A DNA stretch of 8,263 nucleotides from an uncultured Clostridia bacterium (GCA_946563605.1 CAMNVW010000060.1:1-8263); one strand, 5' to 3'; positions 1-6,063 are shown, numbered from the stretch's first letter. The notes: generated from the letters alone by a model not told the origin. Program-made: numbers and translations.

Positions 1-179
1 ACAGCTATCTGCTGCCGTTTTTGGACAGAACAGATATTGCGCCGGAGCATTACCGCAAGCTCGACGATCTGTATCAGCGTCTGGACGAATTTTTTGACAT
101 CAACGACGTCGACGCTATTCCAGAAAACAGCGTCATCAGAGAGTTTATCGGCAAAAAAGGCAGTACAGGTAAGTTTTAA
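1..179 (+). CDS. C-terminal end of a probable uridine/nucleoside kinase (5' truncated)
   Basis: An open frame enters from the left edge (codons from position 3) and stops at TAA 177-179, giving the last 58 residues. The tail reads PFLDRTDIAPEHYR, then a short helix, then IPENSVIREFIGKKG. The pattern of a proline, then N/D-S-hydrophobic-hydrophobic-REFIG near the C-terminus is what I recall from clostridial nucleoside kinases of the phosphoribulokinase/uridine kinase family, which phosphorylate nucleosides such as uridine in pyrimidine salvage. The P-loop and catalytic part lie outside the window, so the assignment rests on the tail alone. It ends 40 bases before the zinc-ribbon gene, with no terminator between them, so the two may be co-transcribed. 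Confidence 0.6.
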   Translation, partial: SYLLPFLDRTDIAPEHYRKLDDLYQRLDEFFDINDVDAIPENSVIREFIGKKGSTGKF

Positions 180-219
180 ACAGATAGAATTTATTTTTGA
201 AAAGAGAAAGGGGCAGTTG

Positions 220-729
220 ATGATGAGTCTTAATTCTTTGTGGGACAAAGCAGTTTCCGTTGCAAATGTAGCAGGCAAAAAAACGGAGGAAATGGTAGAA
301 GTTTCCAAGCTGAAATTACAAGAGGTTTCGGTCAATGCAGAGCTGGAGGACTGTTATCAGAAGATCGGCTCTCTGGTTTACCGCAGCAAAAAATCCGGCG
401 TGAGCAATGAACAGGAGATCGAACAGGTGATTGCTCAGGTGGATGATCTGCTGGTACAGCTGACCGAGCTCCAGATGAAACGGGATGAACTCAAAAAAAC
501 AAAGAAGTGCCCAAACTGCGGCGCTTCCTGCACAACGGATTCCCATTTCTGCTCCAGATGCGGAATGGCAGTCGCAACAGAGGTTGTGGTTTCAGAACCA
601 AACATTTCTGAACCAAACGTTTCTGAACCAAACGTTTCTGAACCAAACGTTTCTGAAACCGTTGCTGAGCCAGCTGAAGAAACAACAGCTGAAACAGAAG
701 AAAAGCCTCTGATTGAGGAAACACTGTAA
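220..729 (+). CDS. Zinc-ribbon protein with coiled coil and SEPNV repeat tail
   Basis: This encodes 169 residues. ATG 220 (or the adjacent in-frame ATG 223) follows AAAGGGG at 207-213. The frame is open further upstream, but that part overlaps the preceding gene and lacks a better ribosome site. Residues 1-95 are charged and helical, probably coiled coil (DKAVSVANVAGKKTEEMVE, then repeated E/L/K heptad-like stretches). Residues 97-114 form a zinc ribbon, CPNC then CSRC, with four ligand cysteines at 97, 100, 111 and 114. Residues 125-145 are SEPN(I/V) four times, then SETV, followed by a Glu/Thr-rich acidic tail. There is no signal peptide or membrane segment, so it is probably cytoplasmic. 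Small proteins of this shape (a helical 'KKTEE...SKLKLQ' start plus a zinc ribbon) recur in clostridia as uncharacterised proteins. No function can be assigned. A terminator follows directly. Confidence 0.8.
   Translation: MMSLNSLWDKAVSVANVAGKKTEEMVEVSKLKLQEVSVNAELEDCYQKIGSLVYRSKKSGVSNEQEIEQVIAQVDDLLVQLTELQMKRDELKKTKKCPNCGASCTTDSHFCSRCGMAVATEVVVSEPNISEPNVSEPNVSEPNVSETVAEPAEETTAETEEKPLIEETL
592..651 (+). repeat. In-frame 15-bp tandem repeat (4 units)
   Basis: Four head-to-tail 15-bp units of TCTGAACCAAACGTT lie at 592-606, 607-621, 622-636 and 637-651. The last three are identical; the first differs at two bases (TCAG for TCTG, ACATT for ACGTT). A degenerate fifth unit (TCTGAAACCGTT) follows. 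They encode SEPNI and SEPNV x3, then SETV. Because the unit is a multiple of three, gain or loss of copies changes protein length without a frameshift. Confidence 0.95.
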
Positions 730-739
730 ATGAAAAACC

Positions 740-771
740 AAAAGACCGGCAGCAAACGCTGCCGGTCTTTT
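740..771 (+). terminator. Intrinsic terminator after the zinc-ribbon gene
   Basis: GACCGGCAGC (744-753) and GCTGCCGGTC (758-767) form a perfect 10-bp stem with an AAAC loop. The flanking AAAA and TTTT extend it to 14 bp, and the T-run is the 3' strand. It starts about 10 bases after the stop codon. It separates this unit from the flippase gene. Confidence 0.92.
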
Positions 772-922
772 GCTGTGCTGGGAATGAATGGAACAGGCAA
801 AGGCGGTCATATACTGTAAGGAAAGCTTTTTAGAAAAGATTTACATAAATTGCCTTGAAAACAGCAGGGATTTTTCGTTAAGGTAGAGAGGAAACAGTGC
901 AGAAAAAGAAAGAGGTGGAACA

Positions 923-2665
923 GTGAAAAAAACAGACCAGAAACAGGGATTTGTGCAGGGCGCGATGATCTTGATGATGGGGACACTGACAGTAAAGGTC
1001 ATCAGTATGCTGTTTAAAATTCCAATCAGCAATCTGCTGGGCGGAACGGGTTATTCCTATTTTACCAACGCCTACGAGATTTTTAACCTGATTTCCACCA
1101 TTGCAACGGCAGGGTTTCCGGTAGCGGTTTCAAAGATGGTTTCGGAAAACTGCGTTTTAGGCAACTACCGCGACAATCGGAAAATTTTCCGCATATCAAG
1201 AATGTTTTTCCTCATCACAGGCTTTGTCTGTATGGCGGTCATGATTTTGGGGGCTGGCGCCTTTGCGGCGATGATCCCAAATCCCGGCGCAAAGCTGTCC
1301 ATCATCTGCCTTGCGCCGGCGGTGCTGACCTGCTGCTTGATGTCAACGTACCGAGGTTATTATCAGGGAATGAGGAATATGTATCCGACCTCAATTTCGC
1401 AGATTATCGAAGCCGTGACCAAGCTGATTTTCGGTTTGGGATTGAGCTGGTTTGTCCTCGATTGGACGGAGAAGGAATACCTGCGCGCTGGAACGGTGTT
1501 GGGGGTGGCTTATGAAACGCTCGAACAGGCGCAGGCGGTGATTGCACAGCTTGCAAGCGCGGCAGCGGTGCAGGGGGTCAGCCTTTCCACGGCGGCAGGG
1601 ACGCTGTACCTGATGATCCGCTGGCGGAAACATGGCGATGGTGTTGCCAACGAATTGGTGATGCACGCGCCGAAGCCGCAGGGTACAAAAACGCTGCTGA
1701 AACAAATCGTGATGATCGGCATACCGGTTTGCATGGGCTCGCTGACCATCAATCTTTCGGGGGTAATCGACCTGATGACGGTCACCGGACGTCTGGCGGA
1801 TGTCATGCAGGCTGCTCCGCAGGCGCTGCTCTCGGTTTATGGGGAAAATATCCCGCAGTCGGAAATCATCAACAATACGGTGCATAACTACCTCTACGGC
1901 GCGTACAGCGGCAAAGCCGGCGTGATTGCAAACCTTGTGCCAGCCTTGACGACCGGCTTTGCGGTCAGCGCGCTGCCGGCTGTGGCAGAGAGCTTTGCAA
2001 AAGGAAATTCGCTCAAGACCAGAAACAGCATCAGCATGGTTCTGCGCATCACGACCATCGTCTGTATTCCGGCAGGTTTGGGGCTGAGCGCACTGGCTGT
2101 GCCGGTCTGCCAGTTGTTTTTTGGATACAGCAAGGAGGTTGCGATTGGCGCGCCGCTGCTTGCAGTGCTGGGGATTGCGTCCATCTTTATCGCGCTGACC
2201 GGCACTATCAACAGCCTTTTGCAGGCGGTGGGAAGGGTGTCTTTGCCAGTCAAGCTGATGCTGATTGGCAGTGCAGTCAAATTTGTGATGAACTACGTTC
2301 TGGTCGGGATACCGCAGATCAACATTCAGGCGGCGCCGTATTCGACGCTGGTTTGCTACTTGGTTGTAACGCTGCTCAGTTTGTTTGCGCTTCAGAGCAG
2401 CGTTGGAGAACTGGGATTGTTCGCCATCTTCACAAAACCACTTCTTGCCTCGCTGCTGTGCGCTGCGGGTGCGAGAGCGACGCAGAACCTTTTGATGGAA
2501 TATACCTCTTCACGGTTTGCGGTGCTGATTTCGGTTGCAGTGGGTGCGATTTTGTATCTTTTAGGACTTTTGTTCTTGAAAGCAATCAAAAAAGAGGATA
2601 TAATGATGATTCCAAAGGGTGAAAAAGTGGCAAAAATACTTGAAAAGTACTCGCTTTTAGGGTAA
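923..2665 (+). CDS. SpoVB/YabM-type MOP-superfamily flippase (polysaccharide/lipid-linked precursor exporter)
   Basis: This encodes 580 residues. The GTG start is set by GAGGTG at 912-917, five bases upstream. The product is strongly hydrophobic throughout, with about 14 membrane segments expected for the MOP family (PST/SpoVB branch). Marks of the family include an N-terminal ...LTVKVISMLFKIPISNLLG (residues 22-40), the loop YRGYYQGMRNMYPTSISQ (143-160), and a C-terminal helix followed by IPKGEKVAKIL (563-573). Relatives flip undecaprenyl-linked sugar intermediates such as lipid II across the cytoplasmic membrane, and SpoVB acts in spore cortex synthesis. The substrate here is unknown. The hydrophilic stretch around 235-257 would be a cytoplasmic loop. 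Its place just before mazG matches yabM of Bacillus, so it is a YabM/SpoVB homologue, but vegetative and sporulation paralogues cannot be separated from sequence alone. Confidence 0.88.
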   Translation: MKKTDQKQGFVQGAMILMMGTLTVKVISMLFKIPISNLLGGTGYSYFTNAYEIFNLISTIATAGFPVAVSKMVSENCVLGNYRDNRKIFRISRMFFLITGFVCMAVMILGAGAFAAMIPNPGAKLSIICLAPAVLTCCLMSTYRGYYQGMRNMYPTSISQIIEAVTKLIFGLGLSWFVLDWTEKEYLRAGTVLGVAYETLEQAQAVIAQLASAAAVQGVSLSTAAGTLYLMIRWRKHGDGVANELVMHAPKPQGTKTLLKQIVMIGIPVCMGSLTINLSGVIDLMTVTGRLADVMQAAPQALLSVYGENIPQSEIINNTVHNYLYGAYSGKAGVIANLVPALTTGFAVSALPAVAESFAKGNSLKTRNSISMVLRITTIVCIPAGLGLSALAVPVCQLFFGYSKEVAIGAPLLAVLGIASIFIALTGTINSLLQAVGRVSLPVKLMLIGSAVKFVMNYVLVGIPQINIQAAPYSTLVCYLVVTLLSLFALQSSVGELGLFAIFTKPLLASLLCAAGARATQNLLMEYTSSRFAVLISVAVGAILYLLGLLFLKAIKKEDIMMIPKGEKVAKILEKYSLLG

Positions 2666-2728
2666 TATATATAAAGCCGCTGAAATGGGAAAAATAAAAA
2701 AGCGTCTGATGCTAAGGAGTGTGGTATC

Positions 2729-3526
2729 GTGGGTGTATCCTATGAACGGAAAGAAAAATATGATATCAACGATCTTTTGGAGATTATGAGGATCCTTCGC
2801 GGCGAGGGAGGATGTCCATGGGATCGGGAACAGACCCATGCTTCGATGCGAAAGGATATGATTGAGGAAGCATACGAGGTATGCGAGGCAATCGACCTTG
2901 ATGACAAGGCTCTGCTCAAAGAAGAACTGGGGGATGTGCTGCTGCAGGTGATTCACCATGCGCGCATTGAACAGGAGCAGGGCAGCTTCGATTTTAACGA
3001 CGTATGCGACGGAATCTGCAAAAAGCTGATTGTCCGACATCCGCACGTTTTTGCGGATACACAGGTGAGCTCCACCGGCGAGGTGCTGCAAAACTGGGAA
3101 CAGATCAAGCAGGAAACAAAAGGTCAGACCACTATGGTGCAGACGCTGCAAAGCGTTCCAAAGACCTTTCCGGCGCTGATGCGCGCACAGAAGGTGCAGA
3201 AAAGAGCCGCAAAGACCGGCTTTGATTATCCTGACCTGTACTGGGCGATGGGCGATTTGGAGAGCGAACTGGATGAGCTTCAGTGCGCAATCGAGGACGA
3301 GGATCCGCAGCAGTGCTTTGAGGAATTGGGGGATGTTTTGTTTTCCGCGGTCAATATGGCGCGCTTTTTGAAGGTGGATGCGGAGGAAAGCCTCAACGCA
3401 TCGACCGAGAAATTTATCTCCCGTTTTATGAAAGTCGAGCAGCTTGCAAAAGAGCAGGGTATCTCGTTGGAGGAAATTTCCATTCAGGATATGGACAAGC
3501 TGTGGAAGCAGGCAAAACGCAAGTAA
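2729..3526 (+). CDS. mazG: MazG nucleoside triphosphate pyrophosphohydrolase
   Basis: This encodes 265 residues with a GTG start; TAAGGAG at 2713-2719 lies nine bases upstream. It is a full-length tandem-domain MazG, which hydrolyses (d)NTPs, including non-canonical ones, to the monophosphate and pyrophosphate in the cytosol. The N-terminal domain has GGCPWD (27-32), the metal-binding EEAYE (46-50) and EELGD (65-69), and RHPHVF (103-108). The C-terminal domain repeats the pattern with ESELDE (178-183) and EELGD (198-202), so both sets of acidic metal ligands are present. The extra SAM-methylase-like N-terminal domain of B. subtilis YabN is absent. It lies 63 bases after the flippase with no terminator visible between them, consistent with one operon. 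Confidence 0.95.
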   Translation: MGVSYERKEKYDINDLLEIMRILRGEGGCPWDREQTHASMRKDMIEEAYEVCEAIDLDDKALLKEELGDVLLQVIHHARIEQEQGSFDFNDVCDGICKKLIVRHPHVFADTQVSSTGEVLQNWEQIKQETKGQTTMVQTLQSVPKTFPALMRAQKVQKRAAKTGFDYPDLYWAMGDLESELDELQCAIEDEDPQQCFEELGDVLFSAVNMARFLKVDAEESLNASTEKFISRFMKVEQLAKEQGISLEEISIQDMDKLWKQAKRK

Positions 3527-3550
3527 TTAAAAGGTGAGTTCAAGCCAATC

Positions 3551-3603
3551 CGTGCAGCGCTTTTTGAGAAGCTGCGCGTGGGAAACGCACTCTTTAATTT
3601 TTT
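3551..3603 (+). other. Structured spacer between mazG and HU; possible weak terminator or leader
   Basis: CGTGCAGC (3551-3558) pairs with GCTGCGCG (3571-3578) as an 8-bp stem with one G-T pair and a 12-base loop. An overlapping alternative, GCGT (3576-3579) with ACGC (3585-3588), competes for the same bases and is followed by a T-rich run ending in six T at 3598-3603. It could be a weak terminator for the mazG unit or a structured part of the HU leader. The hairpin and T-run are visible; the role is inference. Confidence 0.35.
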
Positions 3604-3640
3604 AGAACAGAATTTATTGTAAAGTTGGAGGATAACAAAT

Positions 3641-3916
3641 ATGACGAAAGCAGAATTGATCAATGCTGTTGCACAGAAAACCGAACTTTCCAAAAAAGAT
3701 AGCGAAAAAGCTGTTGTTGCTGTAATCGAAGCAATTTCCGAAACACTGGCTGCTGGCGAAAAGGTTGCTCTGGTTGGCTTTGGTACATTTGAAGTAAAAG
3801 AACGTGCTGCAAGAGAGGGCATCAATCCAAGAACCAAAGAGAAAATCGAAATCCCAGCATCCAAACTGCCTGTATTCAAAGCTGGTAAAGCACTCAAAGA
3901 AACAGTTGCAGACTAG
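3641..3916 (+). CDS. hup: HU family nucleoid-associated DNA-binding protein
   Basis: This encodes 91 residues, the normal length of HU. ATG follows GGAGG at 3627-3631 with nine bases between. HU dimers bend and compact DNA with little sequence preference. The start MTKAELINAVAQKTELSKKD is typical for the family, and the HU/IHF signature runs GFGTFEVKERAAREGINPRT (residues 46-65), giving the DNA-binding beta arm with its proline tip. Codon choice (GCA, GCT, GTT, AAA) is more biased than in mazG, as expected for an abundant protein. It has its own terminator. HU between mazG and the S4-domain gene is a familiar clostridial arrangement. Confidence 0.97.
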   Translation: MTKAELINAVAQKTELSKKDSEKAVVAVIEAISETLAAGEKVALVGFGTFEVKERAAREGINPRTKEKIEIPASKLPVFKAGKALKETVAD

Positions 3917-3974
3917 TTTGTTTCGGAGTAGCCGGTTCTGACGATTCGGATTCGAATTTCCAAAGATGTACGCA

Positions 3975-4007
3975 CAACAGCTCCGGGGATGCCGGAGCTG
4001 TTGTTTT
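3975..4007 (+). terminator. Intrinsic terminator after HU
   Basis: CAACAGCTCCGG (3975-3986) and CCGGAGCTGTTG (3992-4003) form a perfect 12-bp stem with a five-base loop GGATG, followed by TTTT and then ATC. It should end most HU transcripts. rqcP downstream would then rely on readthrough or on a promoter in the short 4008-4061 gap, where I see no convincing -35/-10 pair. Confidence 0.9.
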
Positions 4008-4061
4008 ATCATGTCGGGAAAAAGATTCCTTTTGATAAAATGAAAGGATGGAGGAAATACC

Positions 4062-4304
4062 ATGAGATTGGATAAATATTTAAAAACCACAAGGCTCATT
4101 AAACGCCGCACCGTTGCAAACGAAGCGTGTGACGGCGGCAGAATCCTGGTCAACGGCAAGGTAGCAAGAGCTTCCTATGCGGTCAAAGAGGGGGATACTA
4201 TCGAAATCCAGCTGGGCAACCGTCCGCTGAAAGTCGTTGTGCTGTCGATCAACGAATATGCGACCAAGGAAAATGCTGCGCAGATGTACCGTGTAGAGGA
4301 ATAA
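4062..4304 (+). CDS. rqcP: RqcP (YabO/Hsp15-like) S4-domain ribosome quality-control protein
   Basis: This encodes 80 residues. ATG follows GGAGG at 4050-4054, seven bases upstream. The whole protein is one S4 RNA-binding domain: MRLDKYLKTTRLIKRRTVA at the N-terminus, then GGRILVNGKVARASYAVKEGD (residues 25-45), the S4 beta-hairpin pattern. The B. subtilis homologue RqcP binds peptidyl-tRNA-obstructed 50S subunits and works with RqcH to add C-terminal alanine tails to stalled nascent chains. Length, sequence and position after mazG and HU all fit. No clear terminator follows before the metK promoter, although an A/T-rich gap of 80 bases separates them. Confidence 0.92.
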   Translation: MRLDKYLKTTRLIKRRTVANEACDGGRILVNGKVARASYAVKEGDTIEIQLGNRPLKVVVLSINEYATKENAAQMYRVEE

Positions 4305-4384
4305 CAAAAGCTTTCAAAATATCTGAAACATCTTTTTAAAAACAGCAGGAAATTGTAAAATGTGACAATGTTTTTGCAAAATGA

Positions 4385-4413
4385 TTGACAACATTGCCGA
4401 AACGCGTTATCAT
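4385..4413 (+). promoter_or_regulatory. Sigma-A promoter of the metK leader
   Basis: A perfect -35 box TTGACA (4385-4390), an exact 17-base spacer and the -10 box TATCAT (4408-4413, five of six consensus bases) place the start of transcription near 4420. That is about 15 bases before the riboswitch aptamer. It is the best promoter in the window. Confidence 0.85.
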
Positions 4414-4433
4414 GAAGCCATAAACTGAATCAG

Positions 4434-4573
4434 CCTTATCAAGAGTGACAGAGGGGACAGGCCCTGTGAAGTCCGGCAACCTGCAAAACGGCGGTTTTGT
4501 AAGGTGCCAAATCCTGCGGGTAAGCCGAGAGATGAGGAAGCAATGACTCGATCTTCCTGGTCGGGTCTTTTTT
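4434..4573 (+). ncRNA. SAM-I (S-box) riboswitch controlling metK
   Basis: The aptamer has the S-box core: CTTATCAAGAG (4435-4445), AGAGGGGACAGGCCCTGTGAA in the P2/kink-turn arm (4450-4470), GTCCGGCAACCT, AAGGTGCCAAATCCTGC, and GAGAGATGAGG. P1 pairs 4434-4440 with 4531-4537. P3 uses GGCA-A-CCT with AGG-TGCC, extended by GCAAAAC with GTTTTGT. The 3' strand of P1 continues into an expression platform with an antiterminator and a terminator, so bound S-adenosylmethionine should cause early termination. It lies directly before metK, the SAM synthetase, giving end-product feedback. Confidence 0.97.
4531..4573 (+). terminator. Riboswitch expression platform: antiterminator versus terminator
   Basis: Two exclusive folds are visible. 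Antiterminator: GATGAGGAAG (4531-4540) pairs with CTTCCTGGTC (4553-4562), with one G-G mismatch and one G-T. Terminator: GACTCGA (4545-4551) pairs with TCGGGTC (4561-4567), followed by six T at 4568-4573. The antiterminator uses the 3' strand of P1 and one base pair's worth of the terminator's 3' arm, so P1 formation with SAM frees the terminator. The terminator loop is 9 bases and its stem is only 7 bp, so it is of moderate strength. Confidence 0.85.
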
Positions 4574-4630
4574 CATGTTGAAAGCGCAGATTTCATGCCG
4601 GAAACATGAAACTCATGTTGTCAACATGAG
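4571..4630 (+). repeat. Cluster of CATG-centred inverted repeats in the metK leader
   Basis: After the riboswitch terminator, three nested or adjacent inverted repeats are packed into 60 bases. TTTCATG (4591-4597) pairs with CATGAAA (4605-4611). TTTCATGTT (4571-4579) also matches AACATGAAA (4603-4611) perfectly. CTCATGTTG-T-CAACATGAG (4612-4630) is a near-perfect 19-base palindrome. CATGTTG at 4574-4580 could also pair with CAACATG at 4622-4628. The repeats are plain in the sequence; whether they act in RNA folding, as a protein operator, or not at all is unknown. Confidence 0.75.
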
Positions 4631-4713
4631 GGAAATTACCTCGAACAAGCTGTGCGCTGTTCGGTTTATAGAAAAAGATAGATTTGCGACAAAAAAGAAA
4701 GGAACGATAAGAA

Positions 4714-5895
4714 ATGGCAAAATATTTGTTTACCTCCGAGTCCGTAACAGAAGGACATCCTGATAAAATCTGCGACCAGATTTCCGATGCAGTGCTCGAC
4801 GCAATCATGGAGCAGGATCCAAACGGCCGCGTTGCCTGTGAGACAACCGTTACCACCGGCATGGTCATGGTAATGGGTGAGATCAGCACCGAATGTTATG
4901 TAGATATTCCGAAAATTGCGCGCCAGGTAATCCGTGAGATCGGTTATGACCGCGCAAAATTTGGCTTTGACTGCGATACCTGCGGCATCATTACTTCTAT
5001 CGACGAGCAGTCCGGCGATATTGCAATGGGCGTTGACAAGGGACTGGAAGCAAAAGAAGTTCAGAGCAATGAGGAAGACAACGGCGCCGGCGACCAGGGC
5101 ATGATGTTCGGCTATGCCTGCGACGATACACCAGAACTGATGCCAATGCCGATTTCTCTGGCACACAAACTGGCAAAACGTCTGACCGAAGTCCGCAAAA
5201 ATGGCACCCTGCCATACCTGCGTCCAGACGGCAAAACCCAGGTAACCATTGAGTACGAAAACGATGCGCCGGTTGCTGTTGAAACAGTGGTCATCTCCAA
5301 CCAGCACGCACCGGAAATTCCAATGGAACAGATTCGTGCAGACATCAAAAAATATGTCATTGATGAAATCATTCCAAAGGAACTGATGAACGAGAACACC
5401 AAAATTTATATCAACCCAACAGGTCGTTTTGTTATCGGCGGTCCGCAGGGCGACAGCGGCTTGACCGGCAGAAAGATCATCGTTGACACCTACGGCGGTA
5501 TGGGTCGTCATGGTGGCGGTGCATTCTCCGGCAAAGACCCGACAAAGGTTGACCGTTCCGCAGCTTATGCAGCAAGATACGTTGCAAAGAACATTGTTGC
5601 GGCAAAACTGGCAAAACGCTGTGAGGTTCAGCTCGCTTACGCAATCGGCGTAGCAAAACCGGTTTCCATCAATGTCAATACCTTTGGCACCGGCATCGTT
5701 GCAGACGAAGTTCTGGAAAGAGCAATCGAAAAAGTGTTTGACCTGCGTCCAACACAGATCATCAAGACACTGGATCTGCGCCGTCCAATCTACCGTCAGC
5801 TGGCGGCATACGGACATATGGGCAGAGAGGACCTCGGTGTAAACTGGGAAAAGACCGACAGAGTAGACGCGCTTCTGGCTGCTGTAAAAGAATAA
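4714..5895 (+). CDS. metK: S-adenosylmethionine synthetase (methionine adenosyltransferase)
   Basis: This encodes 393 residues, the usual MetK length. ATG follows AAAGGA at 4698-4703 with a ten-base gap. MetK makes S-adenosylmethionine from methionine and ATP in the cytosol, releasing phosphate and pyrophosphate; the active enzyme is a tetramer of dimers. Visible motifs are ESVTEGHPDKICDQISDA (residues 9-26, ATP and metal site), the signature GAGDQGMMFGYA (124-135), GRFVIGGPQGDSGLTGRKI (237-255), and the phosphate-loop signature GGGAFSGKD (267-275). All are intact. The gene stands alone between its riboswitch leader and a strong terminator. Codon use is strongly biased, as expected for high expression. 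Confidence 0.99.
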   Translation: MAKYLFTSESVTEGHPDKICDQISDAVLDAIMEQDPNGRVACETTVTTGMVMVMGEISTECYVDIPKIARQVIREIGYDRAKFGFDCDTCGIITSIDEQSGDIAMGVDKGLEAKEVQSNEEDNGAGDQGMMFGYACDDTPELMPMPISLAHKLAKRLTEVRKNGTLPYLRPDGKTQVTIEYENDAPVAVETVVISNQHAPEIPMEQIRADIKKYVIDEIIPKELMNENTKIYINPTGRFVIGGPQGDSGLTGRKIIVDTYGGMGRHGGGAFSGKDPTKVDRSAAYAARYVAKNIVAAKLAKRCEVQLAYAIGVAKPVSINVNTFGTGIVADEVLERAIEKVFDLRPTQIIKTLDLRRPIYRQLAAYGHMGREDLGVNWEKTDRVDALLAAVKE

Positions 5896-5907
5896 TCAAA
5901 TGGATTG

Positions 5908-5948
5908 AAAAACACCTGCCGTACAAAAATGTACGGCAGGTGTTTTTT
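5908..5948 (+). terminator. Intrinsic terminator after metK
   Basis: ACACCTGCCGTACA (5912-5925) pairs perfectly with TGTACGGCAGGTGT (5930-5943) around an AAAA loop. A flanking A-run and T-run extend it to 18 bp, and six T lie at 5943-5948. This is the strongest terminator in the window and isolates metK from the lipoprotein gene. Confidence 0.95.
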
Positions 5949-5994
5949 GTAGGATATGTGAAAAATAAAATCCTATTATTGTAACATTTGGTGC

Positions 5995-6023
5995 TGGCGA
6001 TTCACATACGAATGATGTATAAT
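5995..6023 (+). promoter_or_regulatory. Candidate promoter of the lipoprotein gene
   Basis: There is a perfect -10 box TATAAT at 6018-6023. At 17 bases upstream the -35 position reads TGGCGA (5995-6000), only three of six consensus bases, so the promoter may be weak or need an activator. A start near 6030 would leave a leader of about 34 bases containing the very strong AGGAGGTG ribosome site. Confidence 0.5.
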
Positions 6024-6063
6024 GATAACAAAAGAGGTTGACAGGATTTGAGGAGGTGTCACG

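Noticed and set aside
37..219. N-terminal extension of the zinc-ribbon frame to an ATG at 37
   Set aside because: It overlaps the kinase 3' end in another frame, the peptide is low in recognisable structure, and a proper ribosome site (AAAGGGG) precedes ATG 220/223.
592..651. Direct repeats as a possible CRISPR array
   Set aside because: Units are 15 bp, contiguous without spacers, and lie in frame inside a coding sequence; this is a protein repeat.
435..800. Minus-strand frame with a repeated FGSET peptide
   Set aside because: It is the mirror image of the SEPNV repeat and runs through the terminator; no ribosome site or independent protein character.
772..922. Vegetative promoter search in the flippase leader
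   Set aside because: TTTACA, TTGCCT and TTGAAA are present, but none has a TATAAT-like box at 16-18 bases, so no sigma-A promoter is claimed.
1510..1885. Minus-strand frames within the flippase gene
   Set aside because: They are shadows of the membrane-protein codons; the peptides lack motifs and ribosome sites.
4575..4763. Upstream short frame (62 codons) overlapping the metK start, possible leader peptide
   Set aside because: No Shine-Dalgarno precedes its ATG (only the riboswitch T-run), it is basic without a regulatory codon run, and it overlaps metK out of frame.
4666..5817. Long (383-codon) minus-strand frame opposite metK
   Set aside because: It is antisense to an intact, highly conserved metK; long antisense frames arise from strong codon bias. 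The product is a low-quality Cys/Phe/Asn-rich sequence with no domain.
6038..6043. TTGACA as a -35 box near the lipoprotein gene
   Set aside because: Any matching -10 would fall at about 6061, on the start codon, where the sequence does not resemble TATAAT.
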